Shown in pieces: positions 16,058-25,385 of a DNA stretch of 64,000 bases. Made by a program: the position numbers and the translations under genes. Positions within the stretch are counted from its first letter, which is position 1. Every line of letters starts with the position of its first letter. This stretch comes from CAIJXB01 sp964439595 (GTDB taxonomy: Bacteria > Chlamydiota > Chlamydiia > Chlamydiales > Rhabdochlamydiaceae), in the NCBI GenBank assembly GCA_964439595.1, contig CAYTOK010000009.1:27459-91458 (forward strand), read 5' to 3'. The notes beneath the pieces were generated by a model, which was given only the letters and a program-made list of their open reading frames with translations, was not told the DNA's origin and ran no database searches.

Positions 16058-17947
16058 TTAAATCTTAAAGTAAGCTTTTTTTACCTTTTCTTCTATAAGG
16101 CGGATTCCTTTAGTGTGAACACCCTTAACTGGAACCTCTTTAAAAGAGCAGTGTTTCTTCGCACTTTTTTCTTTAGATTTGCCGGCTGCATGAAATTCTA
16201 GGCAAGCATGATGCGCCGAAGAGATGTCTTGAAATTCCACATCTTCTTCTAGATAACGATACATTTTATCTAAAATAAATTTATCGACAACAAAACGCTT
16301 GGCCCAAATTTGCCCCGTCTTCTTGTTTTTATAGGCTACATTTAAAACCGTTTTTTTATCAGCAACACCTACCCAGGCAACATTTTCAAAATATTGCTTC
16401 TCAGGAATATTTGTTACTTTGTATGTTCCATCCTTACAAAATAATAATATCTTATCAAAGTTAGTACAAGAAAAGTGGCTAGGTCCTGAAATTTTTGTTC
16501 CAACAAATCCTGACTGTAGATCGAATCCTACTTTAATTTCTTTGGTCTCTATTGCTCTACGGTCTATCTCTTCAATAGCTTTAATACGAGTTTTGCGAGG
16601 GTAGTCTTTGCCAAACTTCTGAATTAACCCTCTAAGATACCCAATGGCATATTTTTTTACGTTTTTAAGGTTTTTCTCCACATCATGATGCATTTTTTCT
16701 AAAAGCGTGATCTCTTCCTTATTTTTACTAATATCAAATTGTGAGATACGCCTAATCGGTATCTGCAAAAGTCTTTCTCTATCTTCATGGGTAGGAATTC
16801 GGATAAGTTTTTTGTTATAAGGCTTCAATGAACTTTCAAGGGTATCATGAATTCCTTCTAAGGTCTTTACTGTTTCAATCTTCTTATAGAGTCGATTTTC
16901 AATAAAAATTCTCTCTAATGTTTTATAGAAAATCTTTTCTAAAAGTCTATCTCGCTCAATTTGAAGCTCTCTTTTAAGAAATTCTACTAATTTTGTCGCA
17001 TTGTAGGCTAAGATCTCATGGATATCTGTTTCCCAAGGAGTTCCCTCTTTGATTACAATAATTTGTGATGTTAAAGAAACCTCACATTCTGTAAATCCAT
17101 AAAGAGCATCTAAAATATCTTCAGCGTACTGACCGCGAGGCAACTTAATCTCAATTTCCACGTCTTTTGTCGTATAATCACTGATCCCTTCGATTTTAAT
17201 TTTACCCTTTTTAGCTGCCTCATCAATAGACCTTATAAGACTTTCTGTTGTTGTTCCATAGCAGATATCTCGAATAACTAACGTCTTAGGGTCTTTAATC
17301 TCAATTTTAGCTCGCAGCTTAACCTTACCCTGCCCTTTATTATACTCGCTTTTATCCATAATTCCCCCTGTCGGGAAATCGGGAAAAAGCTTAAAGGTCT
17401 TCCCTTCAATACAAGCAATTTCTGCTTCTAGAAGCTCTGTAAAATTGTGAGGTAAAATCCGAGTAGCCATACCGACAGCAATGCCGTCAGCTCCTTGCAT
17501 GAGAAGAAGTGGAATTTTTGCAGGAAGCGTTACCGGCTCAAAATTCCGACCGTCATAGGAAGGTATCTTATCTGTAATGTCTGGATTAAATAGTGTTTCA
17601 CGGGCAAGGGGTGACAGCCTAGTTTCAATATATCTAGCTGCAGCAGAGGGATCACCTGTATATATATTTCCAAAATTCCCCTGCCTGTCTAGTAGATAAC
17701 CCTTATTTGCTAAATTAATAAGAGCCTCATAAATAGGGGCGTCTCCGTGAGGATGTAACTGCATAGTTTGCCCTACAATATTGGCAACTTTATGAAGCTT
17801 ATCATCACTCTGTCTCCATAAAATCTCTAAAATACGTCTTTGAACAGGCTTTAAACCGTCTATTACATTAGGGATCGCTCGATCCAAAATGACATAGGAA
17901 GCATATTTAAGAAAGTGATCTTTCATTTGATATTTCAGATCATCCAT
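16058..17947 (-). CDS. parC: Type IIA topoisomerase A subunit, ParC-like (chlamydial gyrA_2)
   Basis: A 629-residue protein. It has the GyrA/ParC breakage-reunion domain (about 5-450), PVQRRIL and HPHGDAPIYEAL motifs, and active-site tyrosine Y106 (AAARYIETR). The C-terminal part (about 475-629) is a partial beta-pinwheel with FVGTKI and CKDGTYKVT blades and no GyrA-box. Chlamydial GyrA_2 is, as I recall, near 490 residues, so this one is longer, though shorter than full GyrA/ParC (750-850). With ParE it should decatenate chromosomes. It overlaps parE by 8 bases. Confidence 0.9.
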   Translation of the reverse strand: MDDLKYQMKDHFLKYASYVILDRAIPNVIDGLKPVQRRILEILWRQSDDKLHKVANIVGQTMQLHPHGDAPIYEALINLANKGYLLDRQGNFGNIYTGDPSAAARYIETRLSPLARETLFNPDITDKIPSYDGRNFEPVTLPAKIPLLLMQGADGIAVGMATRILPHNFTELLEAEIACIEGKTFKLFPDFPTGGIMDKSEYNKGQGKVKLRAKIEIKDPKTLVIRDICYGTTTESLIRSIDEAAKKGKIKIEGISDYTTKDVEIEIKLPRGQYAEDILDALYGFTECEVSLTSQIIVIKEGTPWETDIHEILAYNATKLVEFLKRELQIERDRLLEKIFYKTLERIFIENRLYKKIETVKTLEGIHDTLESSLKPYNKKLIRIPTHEDRERLLQIPIRRISQFDISKNKEEITLLEKMHHDVEKNLKNVKKYAIGYLRGLIQKFGKDYPRKTRIKAIEEIDRRAIETKEIKVGFDLQSGFVGTKISGPSHFSCTNFDKILLFCKDGTYKVTNIPEKQYFENVAWVGVADKKTVLNVAYKNKKTGQIWAKRFVVDKFILDKMYRYLEEDVEFQDISSAHHACLEFHAAGKSKEKSAKKHCSFKEVPVKGVHTKGIRLIEEKVKKAYFKI

Positions 17948-19748
17948 CTTCTCTCACCAGGTTTTGCATGATAAAATTTTTTCTAGCCGGCGTATTTTTG
18001 CCCATATAGAACTCTAAAGTAGGTTTCACGTCTGAAAGCTTTTGAATAACAACAGGAAGTAGTCTAATATCCTTTGCTATAAACTGTTTAAACTCATCAG
18101 GGGAGATTTCTCCAAGCCCTTTAAAGCGAGTGACCTCTACGCCTTTTTTAAGAACACTTTCAGCTTTATTTCTTTCCTCTTCCGAATAACAATAAATCGT
18201 TTTTTCCTTATTTCTTACTTTAAATAGCGGGGTTTCTAAAATGTAGAGGTGTCCATGTAAAACAAGCCCCTCAAAATACGTGAGAAAAAAGGTAATGAGT
18301 AGGTTACGTATATGCATACCGTCAACATCCGCATCTGTAGCAAGAATTACCTTATTATAGCGAAGATCGGCTAAATCTTCTTCTATGTTAAGGGCAGACA
18401 TTAAATTATACATCTCTTCATTTTTATAAAGTTGATCTAATTTCATACCATGAACATTCAAAGGCTTCCCTCTAAGAGAAAATACAGCTTGTGTAAAAGG
18501 ATCCCTTGTCATAACAATCGATGCAGAAGCAGATTCTCCCTCTGTCAGGAAAATGACAGAGTTTTCTCCTTCCTTTGTACCGTCTCCATAGTGAAACTTA
18601 CAATCTCGCAGTTTAGGAATTTTAAAAGAAATCTTCTTTTGTTTTTCTTTAGCTTCTTTCTTTACTGCCGAAAGTTCTTTTCTTAACTTTTCGTTAAAGA
18701 GAATTCTATCGATAATTTTTTTACCAACTTCTTCATTTTTATAAAGAAGATTTTGTACAGCATCTTTTACTTCCTGCACAATCGGAGCTCTAATTTCATT
18801 GTTAGATAGTTTATTCTTTGTCTGAGATTCAAATATCGGATCTTTTACTTTAACAAGGATAGTCCCAACAATCCCTTCTCGGACATCGACCCCCTGAAAG
18901 TTTTTTTTAGCGTATTCATTAACTCCTTTAAGAATGCCTTCTCTAAAAGCAGATAGATGGGTGCCCCCATCTTGCGTATACTGTCCGTTTACAAAAGAAA
19001 AATATGTCTCACCATAGCTCGAAGAGTGAAGAAAGGCAAATTCCACAGCCTTCCCCCTAAAGTGAAGAGGTTCATAAAGACGGTCTTCTTTAACCTCCTC
19101 ATTTAAAAGATCTAGAAGGCCATTTTTTGAGTAGATCTTCTCGTTATTAAAAATAAGGGTAAGTCCTGTATTAAGATAAGCATAATGCCAAAGACGCTTG
19201 AAAATAATTTCTTTTTGAAAAGCGAATTTCTTAAAAATTTCCACATCAGGGGTAAACTCAAACCAGGTACCATCTTCTTCTTTCGTTTTCCCTTTCTTTT
19301 GGTCCTGTAAAATACCTTTACTAAACTGAACCTCTATAAATTGTCCTTCACGGACACTTCGTACTATAAAGGAAGAAGAAAGCGCATTGACTGCTTTTGT
19401 CCCCACCCCGTTTAACCCGACAGAAAACTGGAAGACGTCATCATTATATTTAGCTCCGGTATTGATCTTACTAACACAGTCAATTACCTTGCCAAGAGGG
19501 ATGCCGCGTCCCCAATCTCTTACAGATACCGTCGATGTTTTTTCATTTAGCACAATTTCAATTTTATTCCCATGGCCCATAATAAATTCATCGACAGCGT
19601 TGTCTATGACTTCTTTAAGCATAATATAAATACCATCGTTTGGATTTGATCCATCACCCAAACGACCAATATACATGCCTGAGCGAAGCCTAATGTGCTC
19701 GAGTGCATTTAAAGACAGGATTGTACTTTCGTCATATTTTTTAGCCAT
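17940..19748 (-). CDS. parE: Type IIA topoisomerase B subunit, ParE-like (chlamydial gyrB_2)
   Basis: A 602-residue protein with a GHKL ATPase: E46-VIDN50, DWGRGIP (78-84), GLNGVGTKAVNAL near 113. A transducer domain follows, then TOPRIM with EGESASAS near 400 and ATDADVDGMHI near 470. It lacks the long insert of gram-negative GyrB and is about the length of ParE/GyrB_2. It supplies ATP-driven strand passage to the ParC-like partner. First gene of the pair; a 13-base direct repeat lies in the divergent region upstream. Confidence 0.92.
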   Translation of the reverse strand: MAKKYDESTILSLNALEHIRLRSGMYIGRLGDGSNPNDGIYIMLKEVIDNAVDEFIMGHGNKIEIVLNEKTSTVSVRDWGRGIPLGKVIDCVSKINTGAKYNDDVFQFSVGLNGVGTKAVNALSSSFIVRSVREGQFIEVQFSKGILQDQKKGKTKEEDGTWFEFTPDVEIFKKFAFQKEIIFKRLWHYAYLNTGLTLIFNNEKIYSKNGLLDLLNEEVKEDRLYEPLHFRGKAVEFAFLHSSSYGETYFSFVNGQYTQDGGTHLSAFREGILKGVNEYAKKNFQGVDVREGIVGTILVKVKDPIFESQTKNKLSNNEIRAPIVQEVKDAVQNLLYKNEEVGKKIIDRILFNEKLRKELSAVKKEAKEKQKKISFKIPKLRDCKFHYGDGTKEGENSVIFLTEGESASASIVMTRDPFTQAVFSLRGKPLNVHGMKLDQLYKNEEMYNLMSALNIEEDLADLRYNKVILATDADVDGMHIRNLLITFFLTYFEGLVLHGHLYILETPLFKVRNKEKTIYCYSEEERNKAESVLKKGVEVTRFKGLGEISPDEFKQFIAKDIRLLPVVIQKLSDVKPTLEFYMGKNTPARKNFIMQNLVREDG

Positions 19749-19781
19749 ACTTCAAGTCATACCATTTTTTGTTTTTTTTAG

Positions 19782-19832
19782 CTTGCTTTAATAACATTTT
19801 TCTAAAAAAATTATTTTTTCTTGCTTTAATAA
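19782..19832. repeat. Direct repeat in the parE/HAD divergent region
   Basis: The 13-mer CTTGCTTTAATAA occurs at 19782-19794 and 19820-19832 (38-base period) between divergent genes. It may be a paired regulator site or part of overlapping promoters; no clear -10/-35 set was fixed. Confidence 0.4.
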
Positions 19833-19845
19833 TGGTAAGAATACT

Positions 19846-20766
19846 ATGTTTCACTTTATGAACCTTACTATTTTTCCAGGAATTAAAACACCAGCTTCCC
19901 CTTTTAAAGGTATCCTATTAGATGCCTATGGTGTTTTTTGGGGAGGCACGGCAGTTGGCCTATTACCCGGAGCTAAAAATGCCATGGAAAATCTAATAGC
20001 CGAAGGGAAAATTGTTGGCATTCTCTCTAATTCCACACAGCTAGTGGCTAAAGAACTAGATAAACTTCAAGCTCACGGAATCCTCCAAGGAAGCCATTTC
20101 CATTTTCTTCTTACCTCAGGTCAAGTTGCAAGAGATACCTTCTTACAAGAAAAATTACCATTTACTTCTTCTCGCAATACTTTTATGCCCTTTGGAAAAA
20201 AGCACCCTGACTACTCATCTCATAGCGCCATTTTTCAAAATACGATCTATACTGAGGTAGCTGATATCGATAGAGCTGATTTCCTATATATTTCCATTCC
20301 TCATATTAACGGGAAAGATCAGACTGATCCTGAGCTTTTCCTAAAGGAAATCTTAGAGGCAAAAGCAAAGAATCTCCCTATGGTGTGTGCTAATCCCGAT
20401 CTATTTGCAGAAGAGGGATCCCCCCCTAAATTGGTGGTAAGACAAGGGAGCATTGCCTCTTTATACAAAAGCTTAGGAGGAGAAGTCTTTTACATCGGAA
20501 AGCCTCACGAAAAAGTATATATAGCCGCGATGAGTCAATTTCAAAACTATCAAATTACACTGCCTTCGGAAATTCTTATGGTAGGAGATACTCCTGAAAC
20601 AGATATTCGGGGAGCAAATAATTTTGGTATGTCCTCTGCCCTTACCCTAGAAACAGGAGTCATGAGCAAAAGAGCTGCAGATATGGGCTTAGAAAACGCA
20701 TTAAGGGCGCTACCTACAAAAGACATCCCTAATTTTCTTATTAGGAGATTTATAAGTGACTTTTGA
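19846..20766 (+). CDS. HAD-superfamily (IIA-type) hydrolase
   Basis: A 306-residue protein. Motif I is DAYGVF near 24-29, of the D-x-W/Y-G-V class of HAD-IIA hydrolases; a SNST motif follows near 65, and VGDTPETDIRGAN near 246 is motif IV. C2-cap members of this family dephosphorylate small molecules such as nucleotides or sugars; substrate unknown. The second ATG (M5, 19858) is also possible. Overlaps the HIT gene by 11 bases. Confidence 0.82.
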   Translation: MFHFMNLTIFPGIKTPASPFKGILLDAYGVFWGGTAVGLLPGAKNAMENLIAEGKIVGILSNSTQLVAKELDKLQAHGILQGSHFHFLLTSGQVARDTFLQEKLPFTSSRNTFMPFGKKHPDYSSHSAIFQNTIYTEVADIDRADFLYISIPHINGKDQTDPELFLKEILEAKAKNLPMVCANPDLFAEEGSPPKLVVRQGSIASLYKSLGGEVFYIGKPHEKVYIAAMSQFQNYQITLPSEILMVGDTPETDIRGANNFGMSSALTLETGVMSKRAADMGLENALRALPTKDIPNFLIRRFISDF

Positions 20767-21160
20767 GCTACATCCTAACCTAAAAAAGAAAATATTTCTT
20801 GTTGACCTACCTCTTTGCAGAGTACTTTTAGAAGACGAGAAAAACTACCCATGGCTGATCCTTGTCCCCCGCATACCTAACATTTCCCGCCTTATGGACC
20901 TAGACATAGACAATCAAATACAACTACTAAAAGAACTTGATTTAGCCCAAAAAATCTTATGGAACACTTTTAATCCAGCGCAGCTTAATGTAGCAGCCTT
21001 AGGAAATAAAACACCGCAACTACACATTCACGTAATTGCAAGGTTCCTAGATGACCCCTCCTGGCCAGGAACGGTTTGGGATCATCCGGTTCGCTGCCCT
21101 TATGAAGCAACTCAAAAAAATGCAGTAGCAGAAAAGCTACAAAAACTATTCAGTCTCTAG
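20756..21160 (+). CDS. HIT-domain nucleotide hydrolase
   Basis: A 134-residue protein with the HIT core: LILVPRIPNI early, then NVAALGNKTPQLHIHVIARF near 92-111. The last block is the HIT histidine triad with Gln at the first place (Q-L-H-I-H-V), as in several short bacterial HIT proteins. They hydrolyse dinucleoside polyphosphates or AMP conjugates. Co-translated with the HAD gene, which hints at a joint nucleotide clean-up step, but this is inference. Its 3' end overlaps the convergent gene by 15 bases. Confidence 0.85.
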   Translation: MTFELHPNLKKKIFLVDLPLCRVLLEDEKNYPWLILVPRIPNISRLMDLDIDNQIQLLKELDLAQKILWNTFNPAQLNVAALGNKTPQLHIHVIARFLDDPSWPGTVWDHPVRCPYEATQKNAVAEKLQKLFSL

Positions 21161-21967
21161 CTGAAGGTTCATGAGATCTTCGGAGGTGTAAAGTACTTTA
21201 AAGTCTTCTGCAGCTTCCGGATTAGGAGTAACACCCTCTAGCTTCTTTAGACAAAATGCAACAACCTCTTTTTTATGAGGAATGGTAAAAAGAGAAAAAC
21301 GACCAGCCCGTCCCATCACAGCCTTAAGCGCATTTTTTTGCGCTAGGTGCATCATTTTACGCGCAGCTAAAAAAGTCTTTTCGTCAACTCCAGTTTGTCC
21401 CTGAGTGGCTGGCAATCTTAGCTCTGCAGCTCCCCCTTCTTCTACATAAGGGCGCTGCCCATCTGTCATCAACTTCGACGGAGTCCATACAGTTAAAGCA
21501 AGTCTAAATTCGTCCTTTTTCAAAACAAAGTTAGTTAGGTCTATTTTCCCTACGTATCCTGTAGTATTTCTTATCGTAATAAAAGCCAAATCTGCTATCT
21601 CATCTTTTCTTTTCCTTGCTGCTAATTCATCTGAATTCATCTCTAAATTTGATAATAAGCAACAACCAAAACAGATAACAGGAATCGTAGCAAAGAGAGA
21701 AAAAACACCACCAACTACCAAAAACATTTCAACAACGAACCTAGCAACACTTCTAGCTGTTTTTAAAAAAACATGCATTTCTAAAGGATCCTCTTCGTTA
21801 GTAAAAGAAACTAAAGCTTGGACTATCCCACTACCGAATGATAAAACCTTACCCACACAATAAGATGTAGTATCCTTTAGATCTGTAGCTAACCCGTTTC
21901 CTACCCGATAACCTACCCCATAACTTACCCCATAACTTACCCAAAAATCATTTCTCACACAGTTCAT
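21146..21967 (-). CDS. Membrane protein of unknown function, Inc-like
   Basis: A 273-residue protein. Residues 11-24 contain a short tandem repeat (SYGVSYGVGYRVG) encoded by about three copies of a 12-base unit at 21905-21945. One long hydrophobic stretch lies at about 76-105, possibly two tight segments (VVGGVFSLF / IPVICFGCCLL), followed by a soluble C-terminal domain of about 165 residues. That layout is compatible with an Inc protein exposed to host cytosol, but no family was recognised. Convergent overlap with the HIT gene. Confidence 0.6.
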   Translation of the reverse strand: MNCVRNDFWVSYGVSYGVGYRVGNGLATDLKDTTSYCVGKVLSFGSGIVQALVSFTNEEDPLEMHVFLKTARSVARFVVEMFLVVGGVFSLFATIPVICFGCCLLSNLEMNSDELAARKRKDEIADLAFITIRNTTGYVGKIDLTNFVLKKDEFRLALTVWTPSKLMTDGQRPYVEEGGAAELRLPATQGQTGVDEKTFLAARKMMHLAQKNALKAVMGRAGRFSLFTIPHKKEVVAFCLKKLEGVTPNPEAAEDFKVLYTSEDLMNLQLETE

Positions 21968-22057
21968 ATGGCCTCAGTTAATGATAAATAATAGCAGCCA
22001 TTATATAGCAATACATCTTTAACTGCAATTTAAAAAGGAATAACAACTCATTACAAA

Positions 22058-23332
22058 TCAGTCTGTTACATTTTGACTTCTTAAATTTTTATAAGTTGGA
22101 ATGAGAGTTAGGCCACCAATAACAGCAGCTCCAATGATATACCAGGAAGGAGCCACTAGGCTACCTGTACTATGAATTAGTAAAGTAGCAAATAAAGGAG
22201 CGGTTCCTCCGAAAAGCGCATTGGTAAGATTGAGCGAAAAAGCAATCCCCGAACAGCGTGTTTTTATCGGAAATAAACTAACTAACGTGGCGGGCACCAT
22301 AGCTTCTACACTGCTAAGTAAAATAGCAAAAGCTGAAACCGCTAAAATAACCGGCTCTATAGTAGATCCAAGTAGCTCTTGAAAAAGAAAGGAGGCGCTA
22401 AAAAAAAGGAAACCGCACCCTAATAAAAGAAAAATAAATCTGCCAAAATAATCGGAAAGGAAGCCAAAAATGGGAAGTGCGACAATAGCTACTATAGTGG
22501 AAAACACATTCACAAAAAGAACTTGCTCTAAAGATAACTCTCCATAAGATCTTATATAGGTGGGTAGATAAGAAAATAGAAGACAACTTAAAGCTGAAGG
22601 CAGTAAACAAAGACCTATTCCTTTAAAAAGAGAAGGGACATTATGCCTAAAGAGATAAAAGAAGGGATTTTTTACAAGAGCATCTTCTTTTTCCGCCTGC
22701 ATAAAAGAAGGAGTTTCCGGCAAATTTCTTCGCAAATAAAGTCCTAACACCGCTAAAAAAATGGCCAAAATAAAAGGAAAACGCCAAGCATATGCTTCAT
22801 AGGGCGTATTTTTAAATAAACGAACTACTAAAAAACTTATAATAAAGCCAAAGAAAAAACCCAGGTAGCCCGTGGCACAAAAAAAACCAGCCCAAAAACC
22901 TTGTCTATCTTTGGGGGCCTGCTCTAGTATATACACAATAGAGCTCGCATATTCCCCCCCTACAGAAAACCCCTGAATAATACGAAAAAATATAAGTAAA
23001 ATCCCTGACCAGATTCCAATAACTTGGTAAGTTGGAATAAAAGCCATAAGGGCTGTCGAGACAGCCATTACTAACATAGTAATAGGCAGAATTTTTTTTC
23101 TACCGAACCTATCGGCTAAAAAACCAAAAAAAAGAGCTCCAAAAGGCCTCGCAAAATAACCTAGAGCTAATATGATTGTGGTTTGCAGGGTAGAAACTAA
23201 AAAATCAGCCTCTGCAAAAAGATCGGCTCTTATAGAAGACGCCAAACAAGCATATAAAGCAAAGGAATACCACTCCAAAATATTTCCAATAACCGCAGGA
23301 ATGATTAACCTGGCTCTACTAAATAGCTGCAT
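22058..23332 (-). CDS. MFS transporter of the metabolite:H+ symporter (ProP-like) family
   Basis: A 424-residue, 12-segment permease starting at the ATG at 23330-23332, which has an AGGAG site 5 bases upstream. A longer frame to 23413 adds 27 residues and would run into the promoter of the divergent gene. Signature: GNILEWYSFALY at the N-terminus, GFLADRFGRKKILP between segments 2 and 3, and RIIQGFSVGGEYASS near 125. MHS-family members take up osmolytes or organic acids such as proline/betaine, citrate or shikimate; substrate is not predictable here. Confidence 0.87.
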   Translation of the reverse strand: MQLFSRARLIIPAVIGNILEWYSFALYACLASSIRADLFAEADFLVSTLQTTIILALGYFARPFGALFFGFLADRFGRKKILPITMLVMAVSTALMAFIPTYQVIGIWSGILLIFFRIIQGFSVGGEYASSIVYILEQAPKDRQGFWAGFFCATGYLGFFFGFIISFLVVRLFKNTPYEAYAWRFPFILAIFLAVLGLYLRRNLPETPSFMQAEKEDALVKNPFFYLFRHNVPSLFKGIGLCLLPSALSCLLFSYLPTYIRSYGELSLEQVLFVNVFSTIVAIVALPIFGFLSDYFGRFIFLLLGCGFLFFSASFLFQELLGSTIEPVILAVSAFAILLSSVEAMVPATLVSLFPIKTRCSGIAFSLNLTNALFGGTAPLFATLLIHSTGSLVAPSWYIIGAAVIGGLTLIPTYKNLRSQNVTD

Positions 23333-23406
23333 AAATTCTCCTAAAAAACCGCATATTAAAACAAAAAGAAGTTTGATCACAAACGATATTTTATTTAATA
23401 TAGCCA

Positions 23407-23435
23407 TAGACAAAAAGCTACCTCTGCTCTATGAT
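23407..23435 (+). promoter_or_regulatory. Promoter candidate for the AAA/PD-(D/E)XK gene
   Basis: TAGACA (23407-23412), 17-base spacer, TATGAT (23430-23435), 27 bases before the ATG at 23463. Both hexamers match consensus at 5 of 6. Confidence 0.5.
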
Positions 23436-23462
23436 AATAAACAATTTAGTCGAGGAGAACCT

Positions 23463-25013
23463 ATGCGATTTTTTAATACAGTTGGAGCTACCAATCCCAA
23501 GGATCACTATTTTTTACCCTGCCGCCTAGACTGGAAACAGCTATCAGATTTTATCGAAAAAAAATACTACTTCGTTCTCCATGCTCCAAGACAAAGCGGA
23601 AAAACAACAGCCATTATTGAATTTGTGAACTACTTAAATGCAGAAGGAACATATAAAGCATTGTATCTTTCTGTGGAATCTGCTCGCTCGGCAGTTAATG
23701 ACGTAACGCGCACAGTCGAAATCATCCTCGAACAATTTCAAAATAAAATAAGCATTTTATTACCTAAAGAAAAAGAAGCATTGGAGTACTTAGAGAAAAC
23801 TCTAGATAAACCTATTAAAAAAAGTGCTGTTTTACAGTTCTTATACTTTTGGTCTCAAGTAGATCCAAAAAAACCCCTAGTTATTTTTTTTGATGAATTT
23901 GATGTTCTTGCCGGTGACTCTCTAATCACTATGCTCACAGAATTTCGTACAGGATATACAGATAGACCAGGACACTTCCCTCAAACTATCTGCCTAGTAG
24001 GAGTCAGAGATCTGCGAGACTACAAAATAAAAACAAAACAGCAAGAAGAACTCGGCATCCTTTACAGTCCTTTTAACATCAAGGCAGAATCTCTAGTCCT
24101 CCCCGATTTCTCTTTAGAAGATGTACGCACATTGTATACACAGCATACACAAGATACCGGCCAGATCTTCACAAATGAGGCCATCGAGTATGCTTTTGAA
24201 CAAACTAGAGGACAACCTTGGCTTGTCAACGCCCTGGCTTACCAAGCTTGCTTTCGCGATGTACAAGATCGCACTGTACCTATTACAAGGCAAGTACTTG
24301 AGCAAGCTAAAGAAGCTCTCATTAAAAGATGCGATACTCATATGGACGCTCTTTTAGACAGGTTGCAAGAACCTAGAATACGAAATATTATAGATCTGAT
24401 TATCTCCGGATCCGGAGAAGATCAAGATTTCAAAATGGATGATTTGCAATACGTGCGAGATTTGGGATTAGTTACCCAAAAAGGTATTTATATTGCAAAC
24501 CCCATCTACCAAGAGATCATCCCAAGAGCTCTTGCCTACACAAAGCAAGAGAGCATAAATCAAGAAACTGCCTGGTATCAAAAGAATGACGGATTATTGG
24601 ACATGCCTAAGCTGTTAACGGCCTTTAGCGAATTTTATAGAGAAAACTCTGAAGTATGGCTAGAAAAATTCTCATATAAAGAAGCAGGCCCCCACCTGCT
24701 GCTTCTTGCCTTCTTACAAAGAATCATTAATGGAGGCGGACGTATTCATAGGGAATACGCTCTAGGAAGAAAGAGAGTAGATATTCGCCTAGATTGGAAA
24801 TCGCAATGTTTTGTCTTGGAGCTCAAAATAAAAAGACAAGAATCTGATGTTATTAAAGGTCTAGAGCAAACAGCAGAGTACATGGATAAGTCTCAGGCTA
24901 CAGAAGGTCACCTTATCCTCTTTGATAGAAAGACAACCAAATCTTGGGAAGAGCGCATCTATCAAAAAAAAGAGCAGGTCCACGGAAAAACTATCACCGT
25001 TTGGGGAATGTAA
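23463..25013 (+). CDS. AAA-like ATPase fused to a PD-(D/E)XK nuclease-like domain
   Basis: A 516-residue protein using ATG 23463 (GAGGAG site, promoter candidate just upstream). A longer frame from 23172 overlaps the MFS gene and is rejected. Walker A is APRQSGKTT (41-49), Walker B PLVIFFDEFD with D144-E145. The C-terminus has the nuclease-like core: D440 (RVDIRLD), E453-L-K455, then a helix with Q-x-x-EYM. This architecture (AAA-like plus PDDEXK) occurs in many copies in Bacteroidetes and amoeba-associated bacteria. Its role is unknown; mobile-element or defence functions have been proposed for relatives. Confidence 0.8.
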   Translation: MRFFNTVGATNPKDHYFLPCRLDWKQLSDFIEKKYYFVLHAPRQSGKTTAIIEFVNYLNAEGTYKALYLSVESARSAVNDVTRTVEIILEQFQNKISILLPKEKEALEYLEKTLDKPIKKSAVLQFLYFWSQVDPKKPLVIFFDEFDVLAGDSLITMLTEFRTGYTDRPGHFPQTICLVGVRDLRDYKIKTKQQEELGILYSPFNIKAESLVLPDFSLEDVRTLYTQHTQDTGQIFTNEAIEYAFEQTRGQPWLVNALAYQACFRDVQDRTVPITRQVLEQAKEALIKRCDTHMDALLDRLQEPRIRNIIDLIISGSGEDQDFKMDDLQYVRDLGLVTQKGIYIANPIYQEIIPRALAYTKQESINQETAWYQKNDGLLDMPKLLTAFSEFYRENSEVWLEKFSYKEAGPHLLLLAFLQRIINGGGRIHREYALGRKRVDIRLDWKSQCFVLELKIKRQESDVIKGLEQTAEYMDKSQATEGHLILFDRKTTKSWEERIYQKKEQVHGKTITVWGM

Positions 25014-25082
25014 AGACGCCTAAACCAATTAATATTTTGAAAAATTTTTCCTGCAAATGATTTTTTACGTGAAATTAACTTG

Positions 25083-25370
25083 TTATTCCGAAGACCACTC
25101 TTCCTCATCAGGGTCTTCTATAGAAAGCCCCGCTGGCTCTTTATTGCGCTCGCTTAAAGGAATCCACTTTTTTTCTTGAAGTTTTTTCCATCTAGCTCTT
25201 GACACCTCTATATCTTCAGGAGGTCTTCTCATGTCTTCTACAAGCCACTCTATTTGGCTTTCGGTGAGATGATCTATGTATCCAAGAGCTTTCCGCTCCT
25301 CTTCTGTAATGTCCAGAGCGGAAAGTGGAACTAGAAAAAAACAACTAAATGCTAATAACAATTTACTCAT
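25083..25370 (-). CDS. Small exported protein, unknown function
   Basis: A 95-residue protein with a clear signal peptide (about 1-18, ending PLSA-LD), then a short, highly charged helical mature part (about 77 residues, EE/RR/DE-rich, acidic tail). No motif recognised. It starts 15 bases after the accC stop, so it probably is the last gene of the long lysC-accC operon. Confidence 0.65.
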   Translation of the reverse strand: MSKLLLAFSCFFLVPLSALDITEEERKALGYIDHLTESQIEWLVEDMRRPPEDIEVSRARWKKLQEKKWIPLSERNKEPAGLSIEDPDEEEWSSE

Positions 25371-25385
25371 ACACTTCCACTGAAT

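Noticed and set aside
23333..23413. Longer start for the MFS transporter
   Set aside because: ATG at 23332 has AGGAG at the ideal distance and begins at the normal first membrane segment.
23172..23462. Longer start for the AAA/PD-(D/E)XK gene
   Set aside because: It overlaps the MFS gene on the other strand and its promoter region; ATG 23463 has a GAGGAG site and a promoter candidate 27 bases upstream.
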